A DNA stretch of 64,000 nucleotides. Origin: Malaya genurostris (taxonomy: Eukaryota > Arthropoda > Insecta > Diptera > Culicidae). The notes below the pieces were generated by a model, which was given only the letters and a program-made list of their open reading frames with translations, was not told where the DNA came from and made no database searches. The position numbers were made by a program, and so were the translations under genes. The stretch is taken from positions 208,597,435-208,661,434 of the forward strand of contig NC_080572.1 of assembly GCF_030247185.1 (NCBI RefSeq), given 5' to 3'. Shown one piece after another: positions 48,130-59,554 of this stretch. Position 1 is the first letter of the stretch; each line of letters opens with the position of its first letter.

Positions 48130-49435
48130 AAGGTCGATTTTTGCCTTACTCATATAGAAAGGTTATGCAATCACTGTGAAAACCGACTTTTAAACCGAGG
48201 CTCGGAGGGCCGAGTGTCTAATACCATTCGACTCAGTTCGTCGAGTACGCAAAATGTCTGTGTGTGTATGCGTAACGTTTTTTTGCACTAACTTTTCTCG
48301 GAGATGGCTGAACTGATTTTCACAAACTTAGATTCAAATGAAAGGTCTTGTGGTCCCATACAAAATTCCTGAATATTATTTGAACCCGACATCCGGTTCC
48401 GGAATTATGTGGTAAAATGTGCAAAAAAAATGAAAATATGTTTTCTAGCTTTTCTCATAGATGGCTTAACCGATTTTCACTAACTTAGATTCAAATGAAA
48501 GGTCTTGTGGTCCCATACAAAATTCCTGAATATTATTTGAACCCGACTTCCGGTTCCGGAATTATGGGGTAAAATGTCCAAAAAAAATGAAAATATGTTT
48601 TCTAGCTTTTCTCATAGATGGCTTAACCGATTTTCACAAACTTAGATTCAAATGAAAGGTCTTGTGGTCCCATACAAAATTCCTGAATATTATTTGAACC
48701 CGACTTCCGGTTCCGGAATTATGGGGTAAAATGTGCAAAAAAATGAAAATATGTTTTCTAGCTTTTCTCATAGATGGCTTAACCGATTTTCACAAACTTA
48801 GATTCAAATAAAAGGTCTTGTGGTCCCATACAAAATTCCTGAATATTATTTGAACCCGACTTCCGGTTCCGGAATTATGGGGTAAAATGTGCAAAAAAAT
48901 GAAAATATGTTTTCTAGCTTTTCTCATAGATGGCGCGACCGATTTTTACAAACTTAGATTCAAATGAAAGGTCTTGTGGTCCCATACAAAATTCCTGAAT
49001 ATTATTTGAACCCGACTTCCGGTTCCGGAATTATGGGGTAAAATGTGCAAAAAAATGAAAATATGTTTTCTAGCTTTTCTCATAGATGGCGCGACCGATT
49101 TTTACAAACTTAGATTCAAATGAAAGGTCTTGTGGTCCCATACAAAATTCCTGAATTTCATCTGGATTTGACTTCCGGATTCGGAAATATAAGGTAAAGT
49201 GTTTTAAAAATTGTATACCATCACTGAAAAGGGCGAAAAACCGTAAAAAGTTTTCTAAATCGACCTCAAATCTTCTCCAATTAATAGTTTTCATCAGTAG
49301 ACGGTCAAACAAACCGGTTATTCTTTTTAGGAATCGAAGAAAACTATTTTGAAGAATACCACAGTATTATATATGATGGTATGATTGATATGAGAAAAGC
49401 ATCATTACACCACTAGGTGGATTAAAACAGATTTT
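48130..49435 (+). repeat. Family A unit with internal tandem expansion
   Basis: The unit starts TTTTTGCCTTACTCATATAG with the CTCATATAGAAAGG hairpin. It continues through GGCTCGGAGGGCCGAGTGTC and GTCGAGTACGCAAAATGTCT, then a tandem array (48285-49200), then ACGGTCAAACAAACCG, and ends CACTAGGTGGATTAAAACAG near 49430. No coding. Confidence 0.8.
48285..49200 (+). repeat. 156-bp tandem array, six units
   Basis: The phrase TTTTCTAGCTTTTCTCATAG starts at 48441, 48598, 48754, 48910 and 49066, giving periods of 157, 156, 156 and 156 bp. A divergent first unit begins near 48285. Middle units are nearly identical, so the expansion is recent by unequal exchange or replication slippage. Each unit ends with GGGGTAAAATGTGC and an A run. 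Confidence 0.9.
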
Positions 49436-50390
49436 TGCCTTTCTCTATAGAAAGGTATTAGAATTGCTGGAAAAACCGACTTTCGAAAGGAGCCTCGGAG
49501 ACCCATAGTGTTATATACCATTCGACTCAGTTCGACGAGATCGGAAAATGTGTGTGTGTATGTGTGTGTATGTGTGTGTGTGCACTTTTCGAAGATATTT
49601 GAACGCGCTCAATTTTCTCAGAGTTGGCTGATCCGATTTTAACAAACTTGGGCTCGTTTGAAAGCTATTGTCGGGCCGTTGATGAAGTTCGAAGATCAAA
49701 TGGTTGTGACTTTTGGTTCCAGATATATGATGGTATAAGTGACGTAACCGACAAAACACGTTGATTTTTACCGCTCTTATATATATAAGGGTGCCAAAAT
49801 TTTGGGATCAACTCTATTTTCGTTAAGTTCTAGTGCTCAAAAGTTTAAGCACTGCATGAAACATCGAAATTTAGGGTCCTCTCAAAAAAAATTTTTTTGA
49901 AAAAATCAACTTTCTGGGACTTAGAAAAATTTTCATATTTTTTCTAAGTCCCAAAAAGTCGACTCTCTCAAAAAAAATTTATTTCTAGATGACACTAAAT
50001 CTCGACGTTTCATGCAATTCTAAGCCTTTTGGCATCAAAAATTTTTTTTCGATTTCGAAAATTTCATGTACTCCCCCCTATGGTGATTTTTCAAAATATA
50101 TGAAAATTCCACTAAGTGGACTAGGAAGGCTTTGTTTAGATTAGCATCACTGTTCTCATACAAATAGGCAACGCAAATTTCAAGCACTAGTTTGGAAAAA
50201 TGATGCTGACTGTGTCACATAAACACTGAAGCATGCTTTTGTGAACTACTCGAATCAATCTGAATCAATTGTTGTCAAAATTAGTATCCAAAATTATTTA
50301 ATAAAAGTATGAAACATATTTTCATGAGACTGTTATGAAAGAAGAGAAAGGGATTATCACACCACTAGGTGGATTAAGAAGGGTTTTTAT
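49436..50390 (+). repeat. Family A-related unit containing a palindromic block
   Basis: It starts TTTTTGCCTTTCTCTATAG, continues GAGATCGGAAAATG with a TG tract (49550-49581), and ends ACCACTAGGTGGATTAAGAAGG near 50377. Between 49790 and 50095 lies an imperfect palindrome: CTTTCTGGGACTTAGAAAAA and its inverse TTTTTCTAAGTCCCAAAAAG near 49940, with arms running to GATTTAGTGTCATCTAG. Confidence 0.65.
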
Positions 50391-51855
50391 TTTTTGATTC
50401 GACGAACCTTCGCATGAAACGCGCAAATACGTTTCTGCTATGTTCTTGTTGTTAGTATGGAATCCATACCCCGACACACGTGGAAAGAGCATAGAGTTAG
50501 TTCTAAACAATTTAGACTAAACTGGACGACTTTTACTTTTCCACCATATATAACACGTTTAATGCTTATTAATATACAAACAAATTACTACCGACATTTT
50601 TTTGTAAAGCGATCAATCAGTAACACTGCTTCCTCAAATAATTTTTTATGCACTTATTCGTCACGTAAGAAATCGCAACTTATTTTTGTATTTTTGCATC
50701 GACTTCAGAGTTAATTATGTCAAAAATAGTACTATCAATCGAATGATACGTTGTTACAATCTAAATTGCAATATCTTCGATCTCAATATGTAAGAAAAAT
50801 CCATTAAAATTATCACTTAATGTTAGAGATAATGTCTAGTAGGGCAATTGTACTTCAATCTCACTTACCGATTACTTGACTTTCAAGCAACGAATTCTAA
50901 TATTATCGGATACAACATCTTCGCTTTTTTTTCTAAAAAGCGATACCACAGAAAAAATAAGTCAAAAATTGATCAACACACTTGTTATAACGACGCGGAT
51001 GTTCCTATTTTCATGTTACTCTTAATATCACTCTAACTAGTAGATTTTGCATATGAGATGATTACTGGAGCTGAAATGATTGAGGGTAACGTTACCCTTT
51101 ATAAGTAAACATCGTGAACCATTATGTGTAGTTTACATGCATTTGACGAAAAAAAAACATTCGGATGCAGAGCAATTTCATGGAATGACAGTGCTGCTTC
51201 CGGGAGATAGTATTTGCGGATCACTATTTCCTCTAGTAAATTTATCGTTCTGTACGTATTTACTTGTCCTCGGCAATAAAATGGAATGTCTCAACCAACC
51301 GCCTTTTCCACTCGACACAACGGGCTCCAGATGCCACCATATTGATGAGAAAGTCAAAAGCAAGTCCCCTCCCCTAATTTGGTGCTTTGGCCATTCGTCC
51401 AATTTGTTTCAAAACGTACACACATCCACTGTATCCTGTTTCACAATTCTTTCATTTCGGAAGTTGTGCAAAGGCAACGTCATTGCGTCATTCGTACGGA
51501 ACAACATAAATCCAATGCTGCAGAGCAAGTAAAATCCGATTATGGAAGAAGAAAAATTCGCTCTAACTCAATAATTTTCAAATTCAATATCAAACGTCTG
51601 GTTCAGCAGCAGAAGCGTCCTCCTGGCGGCGGCGGCAGCAGCAGCGAGATCGGCTTTGATCTCATTCCTGCTGGACATTCCGGTGATATAGTTTCGGTGC
51701 ACAGAAAGGAAATGGAAGAACATACAACGAATAAGATTGAATACAATTTCGTTGAAATCTATTTAGATCTTATGCTCTAGACGGTAAACTATCCAATTCG
51801 AACATTTCTTTTCCGATACTGACTGTGACTTGTAAAAGCTCTGGTAATATATTAC
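50391..51855. other. No gene seen
   Basis: The 150-codon frame at 51080-51532 overlaps another at 51379-51780 and one on the minus strand. None shows a domain, signal peptide or splice context that I would defend. No element ends identified. Confidence 0.4.
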
Positions 51856-51893
51856 ACTACACTTTGATCTTAGCCTTTAGGCCGAGAAGCGAT
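51856..51893 (-). pseudogene. 3'-truncated U2 snRNA pseudogene
   Basis: On the minus strand the sequence reads ATCGCTTCTCGGCC, then GGCTAAGATCAAAGTGTAGT, with CTAA/TAAA in place of the usual TTTT between them. This is the 5' end of U2 snRNA, including the branch-point-recognition side region start, with small changes. Only about the first 38 nt are present. A 13-bp direct repeat GGTAATATATTAC lies at 51843-51855 and 51895-51907. A short 5' fragment of a snRNA between direct repeats is a reverse-transcribed pseudogene of the 3'-truncated class. It is not a working U2 gene: no Sm site or 3' stems. Confidence 0.88.
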
Positions 51894-51907
51894 AGGTAAT
51901 ATATTAC

Positions 51908-53500
51908 GATTATGATTTCCCGATGAAAACCTTCGGCTGAACGTAATGTAGATCTTTCCTCTAATTTTCTCGTAGACCGTAATTCAGGAGTCCACAAATC
52001 TTATTCCATAGAACTCCCAAACTTTATCAAGAAACATTAATTATTCAACACGCGAATTGGTCAACCTTGTCTAATGTTCTACTCGCCTACTCTCTTTACA
52101 GGTAATTCATTACATCTTACATCACCGGACAGATTGGATTCGGGCAGGCGAGAGACCAGCACCCCAAGCCCACTCGCCCAGCCACAGCTTACTGGCCTTT
52201 CCTGCTTCGGTAAATATGCTGAGGGTCGGCTGCCCTTTTCATTATTATTTGCATATTCAATTTCCGCGAGCGCAATTTTTTTGTATTAGCTAGATGGCGA
52301 AAATAAGATGGCAAAAACTTTGCTTATCGACGCAGATTGCTTTTGTCCGTAGAAAGGAACGCGTCGTCTACTACGTCAAACTGATTAAACCCGGCAAGTT
52401 TTTAGCAGAATCCGTGTTTAACCGGCACTTGTTTGAAATGCTAAATGTGTTGGCGGATGCATTGGAAAAAGTTCTAAATAATTGACAAAAACTTACGAAC
52501 AGGTTTAAATAACAGACGTAACTAAACAAGTCGTTATAAAAATCGTGACTATTAAAATCTCATTCAATTTACTTAGAATGTGAACTTATCTATGTATCCG
52601 TGATAAAATTTTGTTCGAAAAAATGACGTCAATTCGACCTTTATGCTCTTGACATTGGTACCTGCCCTGCTTTAATAATTGAACTGAAAAAAATCCGGCA
52701 AGTACTTTGATTCGTCGTCCCATTTTCGGTGTGTAACTTATTTTTGATTTCCACATGGAAGTTTAGAGTATAAAAACGGCATTTGAATTTGAACCTCTAT
52801 AGCTTAATCAACCACGTTCACATTAGCGTTATCATTGCTTCCAGTGCTAGAAAACATGTATACGTATCGATTTGAGGGCAAATAAAAAAGAAAAATGTAA
52901 ATTTGTTTGATACATTATTCTCAATAAGCTGATGTGTTACTTTTAAAGACTCATCAAGAAGCGGCAGAAAGAATTGCCTGTGCGGTTTTCAATAATGGCT
53001 GTTTTCCTAAGGTTGTAAGTAAAATCTTAAATTTTTTCTACCGTCCGAAACACAAAAAACTGAACGAAAATTAGAACAGTAACATTTATACAATTCGGAT
53101 TGAGAACTGATATCATAATTTTTTTTATTCAACGATATATTTAATAAGGAACACTGCTGTAGCGCTAAGATGCCGAGGGGAGCTAATATCATCATGTTTG
53201 CTTATGAATAAGATTTGCATAGAAAATGGTATTTTTATTTTAGAATTAATATTATCCCAATTCCAGTTTGAATATTTTTTGTCGGTCACCCCCATCTCTA
53301 TCGTCAACAAATAAGATTAAAGAAAAAGAAGGAAAACCAATGTTCATGTTTCACCTACTTCACGGAAGGACAACGACTAATCAGACTTGTCCATAGATGT
53401 CACGAAGCTAGTGATTTAGATGGGTATAAAGTCTACACAGAAATGCATTATTAACCTTACTAGATTTAAAATATACGTCATAATGCACTTCATAAAAACC
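51908..53500. other. No gene seen
   Basis: Short ATG-started frames at 52074-52289 and 52294-52485 (the latter lysine-rich, 63 residues) have no family match that I recognise and no splice context. They are left uncalled. No element ends found. Confidence 0.4.
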
Positions 53501-53514
53501 TAAATTTCCAGGTG

Positions 53515-53715
53515 ACTGAATTTCACAGTAATGAGCAATTTCAGAAATGCATAACAAGTCATAAGAATTTACATACACCGATTTGGATGAAACTTTCCAT
53601 ACTTTTCCGGTATAGCAATGTTTTTTTTTGCATGGATGCAAAGACCTATTCGACTCAAGAGCGATTTTTAAAAAGGGCGTGTGTATTTTAATAACTTTTT
53701 TCAAATTTTTGTAAT
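53515..53715. repeat. Dispersed repeat D, copy 1
   Basis: The order CCGATTTGGATGAAACTTTC, then TCGACTCAAGAGCGATTTTT, then AAAAAGGGCGTGTGTATTTT is shared with about 63050-63180. No coding or terminal repeats. Confidence 0.6.
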
Positions 53716-54132
53716 TCAAAAACTATCAATTTTATGACAAAGGTGTCCAAGAAGAAGTTATAGGAAAACAAAGAAACACCCACTAAACAAAATATTCTAT
53801 GGATTTCAAATCTATGGTTTAACCGAAGCAATAAAACTTAAATTAATACTTTCTGCAATACTTTTAATTTAAACCAAATATTGAAAAATCAACATTTGAT
53901 GTTAATATTAGTTCTGTTTTTAAAATTTAATATTCAACGAAAAGTTACTACTAGAAGAAATGAGTAAATGTATTGTCCCTGAGCTGGTAGAATCATATTC
54001 TAATGCTTGAATAACTATTTTACATCAAGAAATTAAAGAGTCGCCAATGTCTAGGAATTATTTTTAGTTACAAATTCTTCAATTTTAAAAAAATGGTTTT
54101 AAACTCAAGTGATGTATGTACCTTTAATTTTA

Positions 54133-55428
54133 AAGACTGTCCCAGAAAGTATGGAAGCACTTTAATTTCGCTGTAAATAATTCACAAGTGTTAGATATTA
54201 GAATTTTATTCGATATACTGATAATATTAGACTACAACCAGAGAATATTATTCTCAACATTTGCTAATTAGCCATTGTAGACTAGCTGGCGCACCTTCTT
54301 GCGAACGTTCCTCATTATATTCCGTACAGACTTCTTGGCGACAAGTTTTGACACTTTTTTCCAATCTTTTTCGAACTGTTGAATGGTTTCAGCTGCCGAG
54401 ACATGTTTCCTAAAATGTGCCTTCGTTAATGCCCAAAATTCCTCAATTGGTCGAAGTTGTGGGCAATTTGGTGGATTCATGTTTTTTAGGACGAAAGTGA
54501 CATTTTTAGTAGTATACCATTCTACCGTTGATTTCCAGTAGTGGCAAGAAGCAAGATCTGGCCAGAAGACAACAGGGTCCTTTTGGCTTGGTGGGTAGAA
54601 GTCGTTTTTGTAAACATTCCTTGATGTATATTTCGCTGTTCATTGAAGCAGTGGTGATGAAGGGTTTCGAAATCTTACCGCAGCTACAAATTGCTTGCCA
54701 GACCATAGCTTTCTTACCAAATTTTTCGACTTCAATTGATGTCTCGGACTGGTTTAACACTTGCCCTTCTCGCACCGTATAATATTGTGGTCCCGGCAAG
54801 TATTTATAATCGGGTTTCACGTAGGTTTCATCGTCCATGATTATGCAGTTCAAATTTCCAGGAAGAATCGTATTGCACAGCTTTCGAACCCTCGGCCTGA
54901 TCGATGCTTCTTGTTTCGGATTACGTTTTGGTTGTTTCTACTTCTTTTAGGTTCGAAGATTCAAACGTTCCATAGCACGAAGAACATTTTACTTCGAAGT
55001 GCCCACTTTTTTGGCCACATCCCGAACTGAAACCTCCTTCTTTTGCTCAAACGCCTTCAGTATACGTTTATCCAACTGTGGGTTAGCAGGACCTTTTTTC
55101 GACCCGTTTTCGGTTTATCCTCAAAGGTGTTATCCTCACCGAACTTCCTGATTGCATTTCGCACGGCTTTTTCACTTACTCCTCCCATTTTTGCTATCTT
55201 TCTCAGTGACAGTCCGCGTTCTGTGCACCATTTGTACACAATTTTTCGACGTTGATCTGCTGAAAGTCCACGCATTTCGAAACAAACTAATGAAAACGAA
55301 TAAACAACTGCACAAGTGGTTAGAGAAGAGTGTAAACAACAGGACGCAGCCATAAAAATTGACAGATTCTGAACCATTGCGAAATGGCAGCGGTTTTTGG
55401 TTGTGTCCATACTTTCTGGAACAGTCTT
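54133..55428 (-). mobile_element. Complete Tc1/mariner D37E element with TIRs and TA duplication
   Basis: The left end AAGACTGTCCCAGAAAGTAT and the right end, read in reverse, AAGACTGTTCCAGAAAGTAT are inverted repeats extending about 27 bp. TA is duplicated at 54131-54132 and 55429-55430. Length is 1296 bp, typical for a full-length Tc1/mariner element. The transposase is encoded on the minus strand (54268-55275) and is broken, so this copy is a complete but non-autonomous element whose ends could still be recognised by an active relative. Confidence 0.93.
54268..55275 (-). pseudogene. D37E transposase, frameshifted
   Basis: Start MRGLSADQRRKIVYKWCTERG at 55275. The first HTH is LSLRKIAKMGGVSEKAVRNA. 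After GRKK the frame shifts by one base, then reads FEQKKEVSVRDVAKKVGTSK with three in-frame stops, and rejoins at NLNCIIMDDETYVKPDY, which has the first catalytic Asp. MVWQAICSCGK and YIKECLQKRLLP follow, then a second frameshift, VFWPDLASCHY with the second Asp, and NPPNCPQLRPIEEFWAL with the Glu. Exactly 37 residues separate Asp and Glu. The frame ends RQLVYNG-stop at 54268. All catalytic residues are kept, but at least two frameshifts and three stops prevent translation. Intact relatives excise and reinsert the element at TA. Confidence 0.92.
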
Positions 55429-55430
55429 TA

Positions 55431-56470
55431 GGTTCGATATAAAAATTTTATTTTTATAAATTAGTGTTCTAATTCCTAAAATACTATTGAACTTTTTTCT
55501 GCAGTGTATATTTTTTTAAGTTTAAGTAAGTTTAGGACTAAAAAATTAAGTTTCGAATTCAATTCTTTTTTAGTATGATCTGTTCAGAATGTGCAATCGA
55601 TTTCCAACTCTTTTTTTAACTGCATTTTGTCCTCGGCTAGTAAGTGCAACTGTATCCATTTATTTCCACCAATATGTAAGAAAATATGTGTTTCTTTGTC
55701 GAGTGAATTGACGAGAACTGCTTTGTAGAAGTGATGTAGCAATACACATTTAGAAATAAAACCGTGACAATTCGTAGATAATTTCCTTTCATCTTTAGCA
55801 CAAGATGATACCAGAGTGCTAAAGAAGAGCACTCAAATTATCTGAGGTGTGTGTGCAGATCTTTTCACCGAAGTGTACAGGCCGGTGTGCACTCTGGTGT
55901 ATGGCTCGTATAATAGAAGTGTGTGGCTCGCATATTCAACCAAACTACAACTTATTATTAAATTTTCCATTTTCACTATTGAAATGAAAATCATCAGAGC
56001 AAGACCTCTATAAATTATCAAAAATCACTGAGTTGCTCTGGTGCGCACGCCGGTGTACACATGGGTGCATTGAGGCTAGAACACTTGAGGGCAATTCGTG
56101 CGAAGAGAATATGATTCTCTCGAACAGACGTCTTTAGCCACAAGCGTACAACCAAAGTCTGTCTATTCGACACGGAGAACAAGTGCGCTTTCCTTTTTGT
56201 GCAGTGTTCGATGGCTGCATCCTCAGTGCAGGCATAAAACTTACGCGCCGATGTGTAGTAAAAGAGGAACAAAATATAAATGTCATAAAAAGACAAAAAG
56301 AGAGCGTATAATGATAGACTGTGGTCCAAGGTTTATGTTGGCTGTCAACAGCCATTGATCCGGTTCGGAATCAATCTCCATTGTATCAGCAAAAGTGAAT
56401 CGTTTGCAAGAAAAGCCATTATCAGATGAAATAATGCCATTAAAAAGAGCATACAAAATGGACTAAAATA
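55431..56470. other. No gene; CCGGTGTGC-like motif pair
   Basis: No supported coding region. Two GT-rich stretches (about 55871-55913 and 56035-56072) share CCGGTGTRCAC-type cores in a degenerate arrangement. Overlapping frames on both strands near 56018-56358 are not credible genes. Confidence 0.4.
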
Positions 56471-57270
56471 CACTCTTAGAAAAAATAAAACTTACACTTG
56501 ACGTCAATTCAAGCATACCGTAATTTATTGGGTGATGACAAAGTATAACATCTTTAACATGTGAAAATAAATATGGTGCCTGCTTCGATGTCAACTTCAG
56601 TGAAATTAGTTGGGAAGTTATTTTATGATTCATTTTTACTTGCTTAAAGATGTAAATTTAAGTCAATTGCGGTGCTCATTTGGGTGGGACAAAATATTGA
56701 TATCAACTCCACCAAACTTTTCGTGGTCCTATTGGGTCCCATAAGCATCATGCAAAATTTTAGCTCGATCGGAGAAACTATATTTTTGCGCCCGCGGTTT
56801 AAAGTTTATATGGTATTTAGTATGGAGAAATTCACTTTCAACAAAAAAACATCGGCTGGAGATCAACCTATGAACTCGAAAAATCAGTGCATGTGTTATT
56901 TTAGTAGGAAAATTATCGAGCAGGAAAACTTTAGAAGACATTGGACGTTGGATTGTTTTGCGGTCTTCTAAAGTTTTCTTCCTCGGTAAATTTCCTACGA
57001 AAATATCACATGTACTGATTTTTAGAGTTCATAGGTTGATCTCCAGCCGACTTTTTTGGTGAAAGTGAATTTTTTCATACCAAATCCCATACAAACTTTA
57101 AACCTCGGGCGCGAAAATATAATTTTTCCGTTCGAGCTAAGATTTTGCATGGTACTTATGAAACTCAAAACCTTTTCATCTTTCTCCCATACAACCTTGT
57201 CCCACCCTAGTGCTCATTCTATGTGCATCTATAGAGACGTAAATTTACACGGTTTTTTTTTCTAAGTGTG
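56471..57270. mobile_element. MITE of the CTTAGAAAAAAT family, copy 2, with nested hairpin
   Basis: The left end CACTCTTAGAAAAAATAAAA and the right end, read in reverse, CACACTTAGAAAAAAAAACC are inverted repeats. Inside the left part CTTGACGTCAATTCAAGCAT matches the copy at 42987-43255. A 529-bp hairpin element is inserted at 56681-57209; removing it leaves about 260 bp. Confidence 0.75.
56681..57209. mobile_element. 529-bp near-perfect hairpin element, 9-bp duplication
   Basis: The ends TGGGTGGGACAA and, in reverse, TAGGGTGGGACAA begin two arms of about 250 bp (56681-56945 and 56962-57209). The arms pair through GGCTGGAGATCAACCTATGA and AACTTTAGAAGAC. The loop is only about 20 bp. An exact 9-bp direct repeat GTGCTCATT lies at 56672-56680 and 57210-57218. 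Long arms with a 9-bp duplication are characteristic of Mutator-like (MULE) foldback elements. Non-coding; any read-through transcript would form a long double-stranded RNA. Confidence 0.85.
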
Positions 57271-58076
57271 CACACACTTAAATTGTACTACCGATCTCAG
57301 CTGTTTAATTCTCAGTTGTTGATTTTTTCAGTAAAAATAATATAGTTAATAATAATTCAGGTACTGATGTCAACATATATATTTATTTGTGCTGAAATAT
57401 CAGTAGAATGAGAATGTTCGGTAATTCGGCTGTTCTAAACTCGTCAAAAGATGCAAAAAATACCGAGTAACGTTAAGTGTGTACTAAGCTACATTCATTT
57501 GATATCCGAGAACGGCCTTTGGATTAGCCACTCAAATATATGTTTAATTTGCTCGAACAGAACTCAGAGGAAATGTTTCAAGTAAAGAAATACGGGTGGG
57601 TAATTTCAGAGACATAACTGGATGACGTGAATAAGAATAACACTGACAATCTTTCCTCTCTTCGGTAAATTTTTCTTTAGTTTAAGAGAATTGTGCAAAT
57701 TGTAAAAAAGATAAACAAATATAAAAGAAATACACTTACGTCGACTCTAACCAAAATTTAGAATAATTGCCTTTTTCATGGTACTGTAAATAAAATTATG
57801 GAGACAACTGACATAAAATAAAACCATTAAATAAAACTAAATATTTTCAATATTCAACGCAAAATATTCACATTTTCAGGGAACTTTTTGAAAAGTGTCA
57901 AAACATATTTGGTAAATATCTTTATCTGAGACATATAGCAATCAATAAGTCAATAAGTCAATAGGAGGATAAAATAAAAGAAAATTCCGTAAGCTCCTAA
58001 AGTCGTAGTGTATTGTTATGAATAGTCAAATATTTACTATTCGTTTTGCCAATGAGAACTACCATGTTTCTGTGTA
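57271..58076. other. No gene seen
   Basis: No supported exon, RNA gene or element end. Confidence 0.45.
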
Positions 58077-58764
58077 TTAAGGTGACCATGGTGACCAAGA
58101 AATCGCCAACCCTTCCACTCCACCTACCGTTACTTTGCCCTGCTCTTGATGTAAACAAACCATTAAATAACGTGGAATTGCTACTGCAATTTGGTGACAG
58201 TATCATTCGTCGTACTGATATGTGATAAGATTTTTTCTTATAATGATATTATTTTTCACTCACCTGAAGATTTCAACTGCTTTTTATAGCTCTGTGGCAT
58301 AAGTAAGCTTTTTGAAACACTTTTGGGTTGTTCTTCACCGGTAAGCTTATCCTCTGATCTAAACATTTTATTATAAAACCTTTGAATAACGGATGGTTTT
58401 GGTTTAGAAATTTTCCAAAAATCCACGATAAAAGTTTGACGGCGTGCTTTAGTATTGGTAATACCACCCTTTTATATTGGCAGTGATGCCATACATAACC
58501 AGAAAAAAAACCTTGCAATGCACTAAAAATGGTTTTATTTTCTATTAGTCGCACATTGATATAGTTAAAATTACGGAGCAAAACTACTTTCGTACGTCAC
58601 CATCTAAAATTTCAATATTTAAAAAAAAACTATATCATTTCCCTTATTTCCATTTCAAACATTGCTTCCCCTTCCAGTTATCCGCAATTCTATTCTCCTA
58701 TTTACCGTCGCAATGAAATGAATAAAATAAACAAACAGTTCATGTATTGCAATCTTTTTAAGTA

Positions 58765-58945
58765 GCGCTTATTCGCGAAAATCAAAAGAAAAATATATGG
58801 AATACATTGATAGAGTGTGTTTCTGGGAGTGAGTATGTGCGAGACTCATCAGTTCTAGCAGTGGAAGAACTGTCAGAAGTGCCGGTTCAAAACAATACCA
58901 CGGAATTTAGAACCTGTGCTGGATCCAATAATTTGGTACCAATAG
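58765..58945 (+). pseudogene. Conserved exon-like ORF in TTAA element copy 2
   Basis: Open frame ALIRENQKKNIWNTLIECV, continuing GSEYVRDSSVLAVEELSEVP and NNLVPIG to a GGTAAACG donor-like site. It matches the region 1275-1461 with many changes but an uninterrupted frame. The N-terminal MSRPSEKRK coding is deleted here. It indicates that the ancestral element coded for a protein; the family is not recognised. Confidence 0.4.
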
Positions 58946-59399
58946 GTAAACGTACATCTTGATAAAAACTCCACTATAGAATCACAAACATCTTTACATA
59001 CGTGTAAAGCAGAAACAAGCTTAATGTTGTTTGTAAATTCCAGTAATCATACTGTTTACATTTTTACTAGTGTTGTGAGATATGATATTTATTTTGACAA
59101 AACTATACCTGATAAAATTATGATTTTTTTCGAAAATAATGTCTTGAAAACTATATTGCAAAAAAAATATTTCTATCAAAAATTAATAAATGATTATGAC
59201 AAAATAAAAACAAGTTACAAGCTTACAAGTATTACTATACTTAATCCATCAATGTTACATTTCCTTTTTACTTTGTAGTGTAAAAAAAATGCCAAGAATC
59301 AAGCGAAGGCAAACAGTGAACTATTTTCTTTTTAACATTCATAATACACCCAAACCTCCGTTTACGAACACTTTTTATACGTAACCTCTTTTTACGTAC

Positions 59400-59500
59400 C
59401 TCTTTTTACGAACCAAATCCCAAATAACGTAAACTTTTTTTACGAACCAAATCCCAAATAACGTAATTTTTTTTTACGAACCTACTTCGTAAAAAGAGGT
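59400..59500 (+). repeat. Subterminal 34-bp repeats, left
   Basis: About two copies of ACGAACCAAATCCCAAATAA followed by CGTAAACTTTTTTT, next to the left terminus. The block ends with TACTTCGTAAAAAGAGG, the inverse of CCTCTTTTTACG nearer the end. Confidence 0.85.
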
Positions 59501-59554
59501 TTTGTCATTCATCGAAAGTGATTTCCGACTCCATGGAAACTACTACAATATTGG

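Noticed and set aside
48285..49200. CRISPR array (regular ~156-bp repeats)
   Set aside because: Eukaryotic context, the whole unit is repeated with no unique spacers, and it lies inside an interspersed element.
51080..51532. 150-codon open frame
   Set aside because: No domain and overlapping frames on both strands; composition not convincing. Could hide an exon, but I cannot support it.
51856..51893. Functional U2 snRNA gene
   Set aside because: Only about 38 nt present, no Sm site or 3' structure, flanked by direct repeats.
52294..52485. 63-residue ATG-started frame, protein-like composition
   Set aside because: Short, unrecognised and without splice or promoter context.
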